Of a stretch of 64,000 nucleotides of DNA, positions 1-11,439 are shown in pieces. The DNA is taken from assembly GCA_037954235.1 (NCBI GenBank), contig JBBMOA010000013.1, forward strand, positions 12,073,001 to 12,137,000, read 5' to 3'. The position numbers and the translations under genes are program-made. Origin of the DNA: Aulostomus chinensis. Lineage: Eukaryota > Chordata > Actinopteri > Syngnathiformes > Aulostomidae. Numbering within the stretch: position 1 is the stretch's first letter; every line of letters starts with the position of its first letter. A model generated the notes under the pieces. The model saw only the letters and a program-made list of their open reading frames with translations, did not search any database and was not told where the DNA came from.

Positions 1-1
1 T

Positions 2-1386
2 TCCCAGGGGCTCAGTTTGCCTCTAAGCTCCAGTCACCCTGAGAGTGCTGACCAAAGCTGCAGCCCCTGCAACACCCCTCTGTATGACCAGGTTAGTAGC
101 TTGAATACTTTCTGGATTCTTTCCCTTTAACTTCTTTTTTTTATTTTTTTTTTTTTTTTTTACTTAAAGTTGTTTGTTTTTCCTCTTGTGTAGGGGGGTC
201 CAGTGGAGATCTTGCCCTTCCTCTACCTCGGCAGCGCCTACCATGCCTCCAGAAAAGACATGCTGGACATGCTTGGGATCACCGCTCTTATCAACGTCTC
301 TGCTAACTGCCCCAACCACTTCGAGGACTCTTATCTCTATAAGAGCATCCCAGTGGAGGACAACCACAAAGCCGATATCAGCTCCTGGTTCAACGAGGCG
401 ATAGAGTTTATCGGTGGGTACTTTTTTTTTTCTTCTCCCTTTGAGAGTGAGTGTCTGTCACAGCTGTTAGGCCCGAGCCCGCTCACAGCCAGCTACCACC
501 CCCCCCCCCCCCTCTTGCCTCACTGTTTGACTTCCAGATTTAAATTTTAAAAAGTTCCCTCCAAAACCGACCAGCTGGTTCAGTGCAGCCTCTGGTCTCC
601 AAAACAATGGTGGTTACATCATCAGCCCTGGAGTGTAGAAAGGAGTTGGGATGCCCCCCTTTTAATGAATTGCGAGGCTCCAAACTAGTTTTGTGGTGGC
701 AGGGCCTGCTGAATGGCTCCCTCCGCGCCATTCTTTGTTCTGGGGGGAACAAAAGGCGATTTCTCCTCACTCACTGTCAGCCTTCCTGCCAGATCAATAC
801 GCCCCAGCGGGGGTCTGTTCCCCTCCTTTGTCCATACCCACTGCCTCCTTTGGGAACAGCCCCCCTAGACTTACACCCCTATTAATGGGTTCCTGTGTCT
901 TAATGAGAGCCGTTCAATTGAAATAGTCACTGAAAGTGTGTGTTCTTTTCCTGTCTATGCTAATATATTTCATCACCTCAGTCGTTGTTTACAGTGCACT
1001 AAACTTGTACCCCTCCCTCCTCCTCCACAGACTCGGTGAGAAATAAAGGTGGACGTGTGTTTGTGCACTGTCAAGCCGGCATCTCCCGCTCTGCCACCAT
1101 TTGCCTGGCCTACCTCATGCGCACCAACCGAGTCAAGCTGGATGAGGCCTTCGAGTTCGTCAAGCAGCGTCGCAGCATCATCTCCCCCAACTTCAGCTTC
1201 ATGGGTCAGCTCCTCCAGTTCGAGTCCCAAGTCCTGGCCTCGTCCTCCTGCTCATCCGAGGCCGGCAGCCCGGCTATCGGCAGCAGCAGCACCGTCTTCA
1301 ACTTCCCCGTTTCCATCCCTGTCCACACCTCTGCCGGCCAGCTCTCCTTCCTCCATAGTCCCATCACCACCTCCCCGAGCTGCTGA
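2..1386 (+). CDS. dusp1: Dual-specificity phosphatase 1 (MKP-1), 3' partial gene
   Basis: Nuclear phosphatase that removes phosphate from both Thr and Tyr of the activation loop of p38, JNK and ERK. Three coding exons are visible: 2-91 (the window begins inside this exon), 194-413 and 1031-1386, joined by GT-AG introns. Together they give 221 residues with a TGA at 1384. The first residues (PLSSSHPESADQSCSPCNTP) are the linker before the catalytic domain. The domain carries the general-acid segment PVEDNHKADI and the HCQAGISR P-loop, with the catalytic Cys codon at 1069-1071. The tail VFNFPVSIPVH...SPITTSPSC is what I recall of DUSP1, and SIPVH separates it from DUSP4. Human DUSP1 has 367 residues, so the rhodanese-like kinase-docking half lies left of the window. 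No frameshift or premature stop is seen. The family and the subtype are both well supported. Confidence 0.95.
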
Positions 1387-2107
1387 GGATGATGGAGGGA
1401 CTTAAGTTTGGACTTGAACTGAATAAAGTGACTCTGCTAAGAGGACCGATGTTGCGGTGATGCTGGTATCACCGCCGTCTTCTGGTCAAATAGCTACGTT
1501 ATCATTTCAGGGGAGATTGGGTGGCGAACTACCAGGCAGTATTGATGCGTAAGAATGTGAAAGTTTTCATCTTAGATGACTTGGGAAATGATCGCTGAGG
1601 TTATTTCTGGAGAGGAAGTCTCTGAATAATCATTATTCAAAAGACTGACTTTTTATTTAGTTTTTTTTTTTCATGTAGGCAACAGCTTTTGATAATCACA
1701 ATCATATAAAGTGCTACCAGTTGTCTCAGGAATCTTAAAAGTCTCCACGTTGCTTCCGGCGCTGGTTAAAGGAAGCATGGAAGTTACTCTTCATTTGAAG
1801 AACAATGAATGTATCCCCTTCTTCTCAGTGTAGATGTGGTTGCCAATTCAAATGCAAACACCTGCCTTTCTAGACATCACGACGATCCTGACGCGACGGG
1901 GAAAGTGACCATTAAATACCTCATGTTTGTGTACTGTGTACTACAGCTCAGAGACTGACAGAACCCAAGAAGTACTCTCATGGGGTCAGGTAGTCTTTTA
2001 TTTGACTGCGATCTGACATATTTATTGAACTAAAGTAATATATTTCTTTATCATATCTATTTTTGCATATGTTCATTTTAAATGTTTTTATACCTTTTTT
2101 GAATAAA
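1387..2107 (+). other. dusp1: dusp1 3' UTR
   Basis: About 720 bases from the dusp1 stop to a canonical AATAAA at 2102-2107, followed by a GT-rich stretch near 2141-2157 that fits a downstream cleavage element. An earlier AATAAA at 1422-1427 could give a very short UTR. AUUUA cores occur near 1653 and 2020 in T-rich surroundings. DUSP1 is an immediate-early gene whose mRNA is known to be destabilised through AU-rich elements, so these may serve that role (inference). Confidence 0.7.
2102..2107 (+). terminator. dusp1: dusp1 polyadenylation signal AATAAA
   Basis: Canonical hexamer about 715 bases after the stop codon, with GT-rich sequence 35-50 bases downstream. It is the likely main 3' end of dusp1. 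Confidence 0.7.
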
Positions 2108-4166
2108 TCTCATTTGATTACACTCAGTTTGCCATCCTCATGTTTTTGTGCGTGTACAGTAAAGACGCTCCACTCAGGACATAAATAAACATCCATACTT
2201 ACAACAAAACACACAGTAATAATTATTTTACCAAAGAAAGTTTAGTTCCAATATTTTGGTGACTATTATGCATATTAATGGCCATTACATCATGTCACCA
2301 TAAAACCTGAGGACCCAAAGGAGCAATCTTTTACCACAGACCAAAACAAAGCTGAACAGAACCGACCAACTGGCCCTCTTTGTTCGCTCCTCCTGTTCCG
2401 CTTCCAGTGATGGAATCCCGTCATCTTATCTGCATGGAGATTTTGCCCTCATAAGAAGCATGATGTCATGGCGTTCCCCATTGTTTTGGCCACACTCCCT
2501 CTGTATGAACCCATCTGAGACTGGGGGCCGACAGCAGGAGGTTTAAAGAATCAGCCAAGGAGCCCCCCCACCCCCACCCCCCTCCCCTCTGCGGGCCACA
2601 ATAGGAGCAGCTGCAAGGCGTTTGGGAAAAGTGTGACTACTAAAGAGCATTCAGGGCTCAGTCAAGCTCCGGCCTTATGTGAGAGGTGGGGACAGAGGTG
2701 GCCCTGAAAGGGAAAGGAATAAGTTTAGGTTGCAAATTAGCCAAAACATTGGCTGTGACCTCTGGTGGGGTGTGAGAAAAAGAAAAAAAAACAAAAAACA
2801 AAACAGCCTTCCTGTTTCGATGATGAGACCCTGAGGCCTTCACTGTCAGAGCTCCAAACGAATGGTGACCCTAGATTATTAATCCAAACATGGACTCATT
2901 TTATTTCAGAGGACCAGAAAAAAAAATCATCTCTGAAAGAAAACATGAGCAGTGTTTGTGATGAAAGACTCTTTCATTACCTCACCAACTCCCTCCGACA
3001 GGCTGTGGTTTGGGTGACATATGTGCAACCCCCCCGACCAGCCCACCCGTCTTTGTATCTTTAGATTTTCTGTTGGCAGGAGTGCGTGTGTGTTTGTCTG
3101 CATGTGTGTGAAAGTCGTTAGCTATCTTTTATGATCTGATGAGGGTGATGCTGGGTGAAAAAGCCCTCGTCATGTGCCAGGTCAGGGACATTAGCGCTTT
3201 GTTATTTCAAGTGTGTGTGAGACAATTTGTGTGTGTGGAGTGAGAAACAATATCAGTTTATTTGTCGTCCCCCCCCCCCTTTTTTTTTTGTTATCAAGAT
3301 TAATTCACATCAAAAAGTGAACGTTTGCCTCTGACATTTTCTAATCCTGCACGTCATCAACACACACTATTGACAATAACGTCATTTGCTATTTTCACTA
3401 TGTTGTCAATTGGATGTTTGATTTAGCAGCTGGGCTCTGACTTCACTTCAAAGTCATTTTAATTAACACAATCCCAAAGAAACAATGGTTATATAACGTG
3501 TCAAACTCTTCTGCCGTGACACGAAGGAACGGCCCTCCCTCTTTACATAAGGATCAAATCCTCACACACATACTTTCTCGATTTTTTTTTCTTTCACACC
3601 AGTAATGTGTGATATAAAGAACGGCATTTTTGCGATGAACCCTGTCACATAACATTAGCTGTTGGAGCCAAAAGACATTCCAGTATACATCTAAAAACTA
3701 TTGATTGGTTCACTGATACGGTGAGAGCCTCATCTCCACATGTAGGCGTTTGAGCCAGGAGTTTTTACAGCATGAATTTCTGAGTGTGTTCCTTTATTGC
3801 AAGGTACAAAGAGAGCAGTTAAAGAAGTTCAACTATTTAACCAGGAAACCTGTTTAGAAGTAAATCTTATCTCTCCGGGGAGACCTGGCCAAGACAGCCC
3901 AGTTCCAGCATGAATAAAAATGAACAAGATCCAAAGAGGAAATGCAAATGCAAAATACATGATGAAGAGACTAAAAATTACTCAAAATAGATGGTTGCAT
4001 TTGTGGACGTGGACTTCTAACATGGCTTTAAATAATTTCAAGGGGACGAGATTATCAAAATTCATTGGGAGAAAGAAGAAGTTTTTTTCTCCACGGCTCA
4101 GTTCAAATCCTGAAGATGGGGGGGGGGGGGGGGTGTGGCGGTGTAGGAGAGGTAGCACGAATATAG

Positions 4167-4193
4167 ACAACAACAACAACAACAACAACAAAA
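4167..4193. repeat. (CAA)n trinucleotide microsatellite
   Basis: About eight CAA/AAC units, preceded 35 bases upstream by a 14-base poly-G run. The Asn-rich run it encodes in one frame is a repeat artefact. Confidence 0.9.
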
Positions 4194-7100
4194 CAGAAAC
4201 CAAAAAAACTTACATCGAATTTTATTTGCTTTCATATGAACAACCACAACCATGTTGCAGAACTATAACAAAACGGTCTATTGAAGCTCTCAGGTCTTGT
4301 GGTCTCCGTGTAGCACCATGAGTTGTGTGATGTGTGATAGATTAGGTGCTGTTACGTCAACACGATGACCAGGCTTGTTCTTTCATAGTTCAACATGATC
4401 ATCCGCTCCTCTGTTTATGTTGTTCTGACACAAGTAGTGGCATTCAGAGGAATACTAAGTAAGTAAAGGGGCCAAAAAAGAAAGACTTCGTTACATTTAC
4501 ATTTGAAATCACGTCATTCAGCTGCTGGAATTCCTATCTCATACTACACCCCATACTCTCATTACATGGGTTTGCCATAAAAACCTTGTCAATATGATTT
4601 TGTCCAATTATTGTATATGAAGTGCATTTTCTGATCTATGAATTGCTTCTGCAATCATTTTCAATGAATACACCACCTAACAAAAGTGCAGTGATGAGGT
4701 CCCCCCCCCAGTTGACCTCAGAGTGTAGTTTTTGACATGATGGGTAGTGTTATTTTAACAGACTGAGTTAGTGGGTGTCCCAGGATCTGAACTTCATAGG
4801 TCACCTTAGATGTTTCATGGCGTCAGTGGGTGATCATCAGCAGCTCTCCTCTTCACCGTGGTGTCCCTCTGGGATCTAATTCAGGACCCTACTTTTTACC
4901 CTGTACATGCTGTTATTGGGTCATGACATAATTATTTAAATTTCCACTTTACATCAATGATGTTTGGTTTTACTTGTATTGCAAGCTGCACTGGTTCAGC
5001 AAGCTGTTTATTTTTCAGAAGATAGCAGTGATTCATGGCAGTTGTGTAGCAAATTCCTCAGATTCAACTTCTCAAAAGCTTATCAGTGGGCCAGGCTGCT
5101 CTTCTTTCATCGACCTTTTGGGGACTGGTTACAAACATAAAGCAGTTATCAAGAAACCTGCTCAGGCTCATTTATGTCAGCACATGATAAGAGCTTGGTG
5201 CGGTCTAGTTTTTAGACATATTGCAAAAATGAGGTCATTGTTAAATCTTTGTTAATCAACATCTTTATTCCTTTAAGAATCACCAAACCAAGAAAGTATT
5301 TATATTAATTCCATGAGTTTTTTAAAAGGCTGATTTACCAAAGTAAATTAAATCATCAGATTTGCAGTGTCTGAGATGAAAAGCATGACACATGTGACTT
5401 GGACAGGAGATTTTTCTTCAGCATTAGTCTGAACAACAAAGGCCTCTCTGTTACCCACAACCCCACTCAAATAAAATCTCATTTCCTGTTGTTAGATGTT
5501 CTGAAGTGTAAATGCAACTGGCAGTCTTCGTACTGGAACTGGCAGCACAATTACACCTCTCACACTTCATCACACCTAGAAACTGGATTAAGCCTCTCAC
5601 ACACAGTATCCTGACTGAGAAGATTTAGTCCACACATTGATGTCATGGCAGAATACTCACCTGCAGTAAGTCTCTAAAAGGATTAGGATTGTGATGAAGG
5701 CCCTCAGCAGGCTGCTGCTTTTTTGTAACTTGTCCTAACCTCTTCATTAGTTCTAAATACAATCTGTTTTGCCAGATGTTACAAATGTCACAGAGAGAGC
5801 CATCGAGGAAGTTTACTGCAGTAGAGTCCATTGTCTTCAGCGAAAAATACTTTAAAAAATGCTGGAACTGCGTCACTCATCTTGTGAATGTAAGATAATA
5901 GCGAGACTGAACCATGGCGATAGAATCTAGTTAACATCCAAGGATAAAGCTTCAGCTGAAAGCCTGCAGAAGAAGTCAGACGAGCTTCTGTTGCGTGACA
6001 GGAGCCAGGATAAAGGCCAGATCTCTTACATGATAGCTAAGGACTTGTAAAGCTCAGGAATGCAGGTCATTACGTTTGGCCAAATCTATTGGTGAGCTCT
6101 ACATATCGGACCTGAGGTGTCATTTAGGCCGCATCATTGTGTTTGTGGCTTTCAACAAAAGCAGCTCTATAATATTCTGCTAATTACCAAACATATTGTG
6201 CCTCCAAGGCCTATAAAAAAGCATCATGTAGATCCCAACACACCTCCCATCAGTCCCTCAAGAGCCTCCTTCACCTCTCCGACTCTGAACAAAGTCTGTA
6301 TTTTTCCACTGGCTGGAGGTGGAGGGTTCACAAGCAGAAGTGAGATCCCGTGTGGAGCATTCAAGGAATGTCTGGCATCCTGTCTTCTACAGCGGCTGCC
6401 CTCTGGTTAGATGATGTCACACCCAAAGAACATATACACCAGCAGATATAAATCACTCGCTGCACGCTGACAGATGCACAAAAGCATTTACAATTTTTAG
6501 CTCTGACCTGATTAGTAGTGTTTCAATTAAGTGTGGGAAATATACAGATAACAGCTGGAGTAAGTTTCCAGTTATGGCTTCAATAGAAATGCTGACAGTC
6601 GGCATGGAGAGCTGGTTTGTCTGGCTTTCATCAGCCACCTGGAAACAGCAAAGCCCTCCACCAGAAAATGCCTTCAACGCATATGGAGATTTTCTTTTCA
6701 GTACTGCTAAAGTAATGCAGTGACATAAGAAGTATAAATCCTGCTTCAGCCATGTGGTGACTTTGTGCAAAAGTCATCATCAGACATCCTGAAGACAAAC
6801 CACGACTCTTTCCAGTCATATGGATACAAAGGCTGCTCTTATAAGATCTCACATGACCTCGATATGATTAAACACTCTGAGTCAATGTAGAGGTTAATTA
6901 TTCAATTAGAGACAAGCACTGAGAAGTACGCATACGTTTAATTTGGTATCAGAAAAAAAGACAAAAAGACAGCACGTCTTGATTTTAGCTAGAACTTATT
7001 TCATGTAATAAAGAGAAGGATCGTCTTCTAGGTACAACCTCGCGCAACGCAAGCGTTACACAAAGTATGTGCTTCGTTAATTTATAAACAATGTTTGGTT

Positions 7101-7966
7101 TTCATGGGTTCCCGTATAAAAATGCACCTCACGTATGTCATATATTTGTAATCTCAGTTTCTTTCGTATGTTTAGTAACTTATCTGTGATCAGTCTTTAA
7201 AGAAAACAAAGCACAAGAACAATAATAATTCAAAAAGTCATAGGATTTTAATTATGGATTCCACATAACATGTTCTTGTGTGAGAATTTTTTTTTTACAG
7301 AATGCAGTTCCCACCAGCAGAAATGCATTGTTTTTCTAAAAATATCTCTTAATATCTACTATTAATTCTATATGAGTTGATGACCTGACCCATATTTTCC
7401 TCAGAATCTACATCCTCTTGTCCTATTTAACAGTGTTTCATGAAGACCATAAACACAAGGCGTGCCGCAGCGAGTACATTCACAAACATTACTCACGCAA
7501 ATACTTTTCCGAGAACGAATGTGCTGTGATTCTGTGTTCAAGCCTGGACTCTGGGCTCTGTGACTGAAGGGGGACAGCAGATCCAGATGAACCGTCATGT
7601 GATGAACACGAGCTCCGTGGAGCTCAAAAGGAAAGATCCTTTCCAGGCTGACCGTGACAAAGTTCTGTAGACATGAGCGCCATCATATGGAAGATTCTGT
7701 GCATGTCACCACCCAGGGGAGAGAGTAGCAAAACCTTCCGAAAACTTTAACTATTAGTGTTTAAATAATGTGACTTTCCCCTTTCAAACACTGAAAGGGT
7801 GTGTGAGAGGAGGTCAGTGACCTAACACTGTGGCAAATCAACCACTCAAATTCTTCAGTACTTGAAAACTGCTGAGGGGAAGCTGCTATCAGTCAAACTC
7901 TTGTGATTCTGTTAAAACTAAACTTAACAACTTTTGAACAGGAGGGTTAATCAGTAACACTGCTAG

Positions 7967-8018
7967 TGTATGTGTGTGTATGTGTGTGTATGTGTGTGTG
8001 TGTGTGTGTGTGGGGGGG
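7967..8018. repeat. (TG)n microsatellite
   Basis: Interrupted TG/TATG tract ending in a run of eight G. Intergenic between dusp1 and neurl1b. Confidence 0.95.
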
Positions 8019-8691
8019 GTTATACTGGCATGTGTTTGTAAACTGCATGTAAACACACATCATCAACACCAGAAATGGAACACGCCAGACAACTTTACCG
8101 TGACTGTTTCTATGTATATTCAAGTTTTGGTTGAGCTTTTTCAGCTGGTCCCTGTCGCTGTTTTGATAAGTGTCTAATGTCAAATGAGCTTCACCAGGTC
8201 ACTGTAACAAAGGACAGACTAAGGAATGAGAGGACACCTAAAAGTAAACCACGTGAATGAAACATTGTGCATAATTTAAGAATTGATGTCTTTTTTTAGA
8301 GAGATATTTGGATTAATGCCAGCATGCACAACACAAATGTAACAACTGAGGTATTAAAGGGTGCAATGCTGAGATATATCAATACCTCCACTGTACTCTG
8401 CTTATTTGAGCATTACTGAAGATGATGGATTGTAAAAAGCTGGTATGTAAGCTGTATAAAGCTGTGTAGCTAATGCTAAAATGTGTCATTTGAATTTAAG
8501 TAAAAATATTTAATCCGTTTCTTCACTTTTGACTTTCTTCACAGTTGATATTCTTGAGTTGGTATTTTCCTCCCCAAATATTACGACCTCTCAAGGACAA
8601 GATCATTTCACGAGAACCTCACCTGACTTAGAAACGGCACACTGCAGTAACGGAACACAACCAACGGTTAACTGTGTGGAGCCAAATCATG

Positions 8692-8756
8692 CACACACAC
8701 AGACACACACACACACACACACATACACAAAAACACACACACACACACTCACGCAC

Positions 8757-8788
<32 letters not shown>
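8692..8788. repeat. (CA)n microsatellite
   Basis: About 97 bases of nearly pure CA with a few CG, CT and AA interruptions. It ends 205 bases before the candidate alternative neurl1b first exon at 8994. Confidence 0.95.
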
Positions 8789-8993
8789 TATCACCACAGA
8801 CATTCAAGGTTACTGAGCAGGGGAAAAAGATAACGGCAGCCACGTGCTCATGTTTACACTCCTTCAAATTTCAGGCGGGATTTGTTGCTACAAAAACACA
8901 AGACTCACTATGAGGATGAGAGCGGCAACACTGTACCAGACGACTACAAGGACAGCTGTTCTGGTCTCTACAGGAACACGACTGGGAAACACC

Positions 8994-9084
8994 ATGGGAA
9001 ACAACCAGTCCACCAGCTCATTTATTCCCTCAACTTTGTTGTCTGTTTCCAAAAAAGGAAAGAAACCTGAGCAGAGAGCAGAAG
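8994..9084 (+). CDS. neurl1b: Candidate alternative first coding exon of neurl1b (myristoylated N-terminus)
   Basis: The ATG sits in a consensus Kozak context (ACCATGG) and opens a 30-codon stretch starting MGNNQSTSSFIPSTLL and running into a basic segment (KKGKKPEQR). It ends exactly at a consensus donor, G|GTGAGT at 9085. The donor leaves one base (G), the same phase as the neurl1b exon at 25209-25239. Splicing to 32521 would therefore keep the frame and give a protein of about 594 residues. MGNNQS fits the N-myristoylation pattern (Gly2, Ser6), and the paralogue NEURL1 starts MGNN as I recall it. Acceptor-like TTTCAG (to 8874) and TCTACAG (to 8980) lie upstream, so a 5' untranslated exon is possible. 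In-frame ATGs at 8844, 8907 and 8913 also exist. Assignment to neurl1b is inference: it could be a chance open frame or belong to another transcript. Confidence 0.45.
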
Positions 9085-9309
9085 GTGAGTCAGTCCTAAA
9101 GTCTTAAATATGGCACATTTTATTACACTTGTAGCCAAATGACAATGATGGAGTAGAAATACTTTTCTGTTCTCCATGCTTTGTGCCTTGTGTATCTTTA
9201 TTCATATCTCATTTGATTTAACCCTAAGAAGTACCAGACGATCAAGCTACATTGATTAAGTGCTACATTTGTCACGTTTAAGATAATTATCAGGTCATTC
9301 CATTTAGGT

Positions 9310-9537
9310 CAGGGTTTCTCAACCACTGGGGTGTGCCCCATGGGTGGGCTGTTATATTGAATTATTTAATTCCAGGGCTTTCACCGGTAAAACAGCGTGT
9401 TGTATCTAATCCACACATACCAACAGATTAGTAATTATCTATAGATTAGCCAAACTATTTTAGGGTCTTCCTTTTTCATTTTTGATTTGCCCTGGTCTGT
9501 TACAAGAATTAGTTCCACACAATGTTGAGAACCACTG
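9310..9537 (+). mobile_element. hAT-like non-autonomous DNA element (MITE)
   Basis: The left end reads CAGGGTTTCTCAACCACTGG and the right end, on the opposite strand, CAGTGGTTCTCAAC. These are imperfect terminal inverted repeats of the CAG-nGGTTCTCAA type known from hAT/Charlie elements. About 228 bases long, no coding capacity. The flanking 8-mers do not match, so no target-site duplication is claimed. A related end lies near 11294-11358. Confidence 0.55.
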
Positions 9538-9549
9538 ATATTATAGATA

Positions 9550-10840
9550 CAGCGCTGTGAGGGTTCATTAAAAAAAAAGAATCACATGTAAAGTTGACTG
9601 TAAAAAATAAAAGTAAAAGTTTAGAAATAGGGACTAGAAGTGACCAGTATAGATATAAATTGTAATACACTGTTTCATGTTTTTTTTGCATTAACAATTT
9701 CAATGTAAATCAAATAATACTATCTTTTCTTTTTTTTATCAAATATTCGTACAATATTACGATACTGAAGTAACATCACAACACCGACAAAATATCACGA
9801 TGCTGCCGTCTTATTTTCCAAACTAATGCAGGATTACAAGCACACAGGTTTATTTTTTCTGCTTGGGCACATTTGTGAGGTCCAGTGTTACTGCTTTGTC
9901 TCAAGTAAATTCCATGAGGAGAAGCATCCACCACTTCACACAAGGATGAGGAAACTGCGCCCTCCTGTGGCTAAACATACTCATAGCAACCAGGAAAATC
10001 AGAAATACAACTTACATTTCTTGCATAAACCAAGATAACAAGTAATATTATCATTTACAAGCGCTACTGTCACATTACTGTGGCTTGTGAGGAACGTTCT
10101 TGCTAGACACATCACGAAATTAGGATTTTGTAGGACTAACCAGGGTTGTATGGCGCTGATGAGGCTATTAAAGGCTCATAACGCCAAGCGTCTCTCTGCA
10201 GTTCTCCATCCCGACTCCCACACTGCTGTATCATGTTATTTGTCCTATAAATAGACCGGAAATGTCTGTCACTGATTTGTTGCTGACTTAAGCTCTGTGG
10301 TGACCCCTAGTGATGATGTCATAGCTTTCCCAGACCCTGTCGGGGCGGTGGTGGGAAAAAGACAGAGTGGTTGTGAGAACAGAAACGGAAATGGCTGGAC
10401 GAGCACCAATATAATCCAGAGGCAAAGAAAGCAAATAATTCAGAATGTTTTTCAAGCTTTCTTAGCCCTCTTACTGTCCCTTATCTGTTTCTTCCCTTTT
10501 TCCATAAATACTTATGCCTTTCTATTGTTGTCCTGCTGAAAAGTAGGTTAGGCTATTTACTTCTGGAATTGAAAACAAACCCTATAATATATGGGTCGAT
10601 GCAAACAGGGCTGGGTGGGTCAAAACAGCTGCTTTCCAGTTTTTAGTTCTCAGTTTATCCATCATTTGCTTGAATTACAAACCACATTGTCATCACGTAA
10701 ACTCTCAATAAATAAATGGTAGATTGTTTTATATGGAATGAGTTACGTCTTCTGACAGCCTATTGGTGCAAATAATGTTAATATGAGTGGGTTGTCCACT
10801 TACAATATTTCCTGACCTGAGCTACATCCAAGTATCAAAG
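9550..10840. other. Intergenic DNA, no gene seen
   Basis: AT-rich sequence between the hAT-like element and the next microsatellite. No splice-flanked coding stretch or recognised family was found. If the exon at 8994 is real, this is intron. Confidence 0.45.
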
Positions 10841-10841
10841 A

Positions 10842-10880
<39 letters not shown>
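10842..10880. repeat. (TA)n(CA)n microsatellite
   Basis: Short AT run followed by about 15 CA units. Confidence 0.95.
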
Positions 10881-10882
<2 letters not shown>

Positions 10883-10968
10883 TTGTTTTGGCTTTTTATT
10901 GTTATCAGATAATCCATTTGAAATGTAAAGCCAACAAGACCACCTTTTGTTATACAATTGGGAGTTCT

Positions 10969-10970
<2 letters not shown>

Positions 10971-11002
<32 letters not shown>
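10971..11002. repeat. (AAT)n microsatellite
   Basis: About ten AAT units, which encode an artefactual poly-Tyr run on the - strand. Confidence 0.95.
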
Positions 11003-11006
<4 letters not shown>

Positions 11007-11293
11007 AAAAATTTAAAGAACCAGGTTTAAGGGTTTGAGCAGCAAGAAATGTATTCATTATTTTCTACACCAGAGCCTGATATTAGTGGTTAGCTCGTCA
11101 AACTGAGAATCTCACACAAACCGTAGATGGATATTTGTAGAATGAATAATAAACCACGTTGAGTCCCTGTATTAGATTTATGTGGCTTGGATATGTTGTT
11201 TACTGTTCGTGATTTTTTTTTTTTTAATTATGTACTTAACAAGAAATACTTTTAAATTCCCCTTTCAAAAAGTGAGCTTCAATTTGAAAGCAT

Positions 11294-11358
11294 ATTGCAG
11301 CCCATTAGAGGGCACTCACAGCCCACCCATGGGTCCCTCCCCCAGTGGTTGAGAAACA
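11294..11358 (-). mobile_element. hAT-like element end, reverse orientation
   Basis: Read on the - strand it gives GTTTCTCAACCACTGGGGGA, then CCCATGGGTGGGCTGT, which is also present just inside the left end of the element at 9310. The two loci clearly share an ancestral end. The other end of this copy could not be delimited. Confidence 0.5.
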
Positions 11359-11390
11359 CAGCATGCAGCAGCTCCTTGGTGAGGCAAAGT

Positions 11391-11391
11391 G

Positions 11392-11424
<33 letters not shown>

Positions 11425-11431
11425 GGGGGGG
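11391..11431. repeat. (TG)n microsatellite with G run
   Basis: GTGCG followed by about 13 TG units and a run of eight G. Confidence 0.95.
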
Positions 11432-11439
11432 TATCTGGG

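Larger units (their letters stand above)
2160..8690. other. Intergenic DNA downstream of dusp1
   Basis: No convincing gene. Open frames here are short (below 135 codons), lack family resemblance and sit in AT-rich or simple-sequence DNA. A C-rich patch lies at 2566-2586, a poly-G run at 4119-4132, a (CAA)n tract at 4167-4193 and a (TG)n tract at 7967-8018. The 2.3-7.9 kb part is unique-looking and could hold regulatory elements, which a single sequence cannot show. Confidence 0.5.

Noticed and set aside
1422..1427. Main dusp1 polyadenylation site
   Set aside because: An AATAAA only 36 bases after the stop would leave almost no 3' UTR; the 2102 signal with a GT-rich downstream element fits better.
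3920..4321. 133-codon open frame with poly-Gly and poly-Asn
   Set aside because: Built from a G run and a (CAA)n tract; the rest has no recognisable features.
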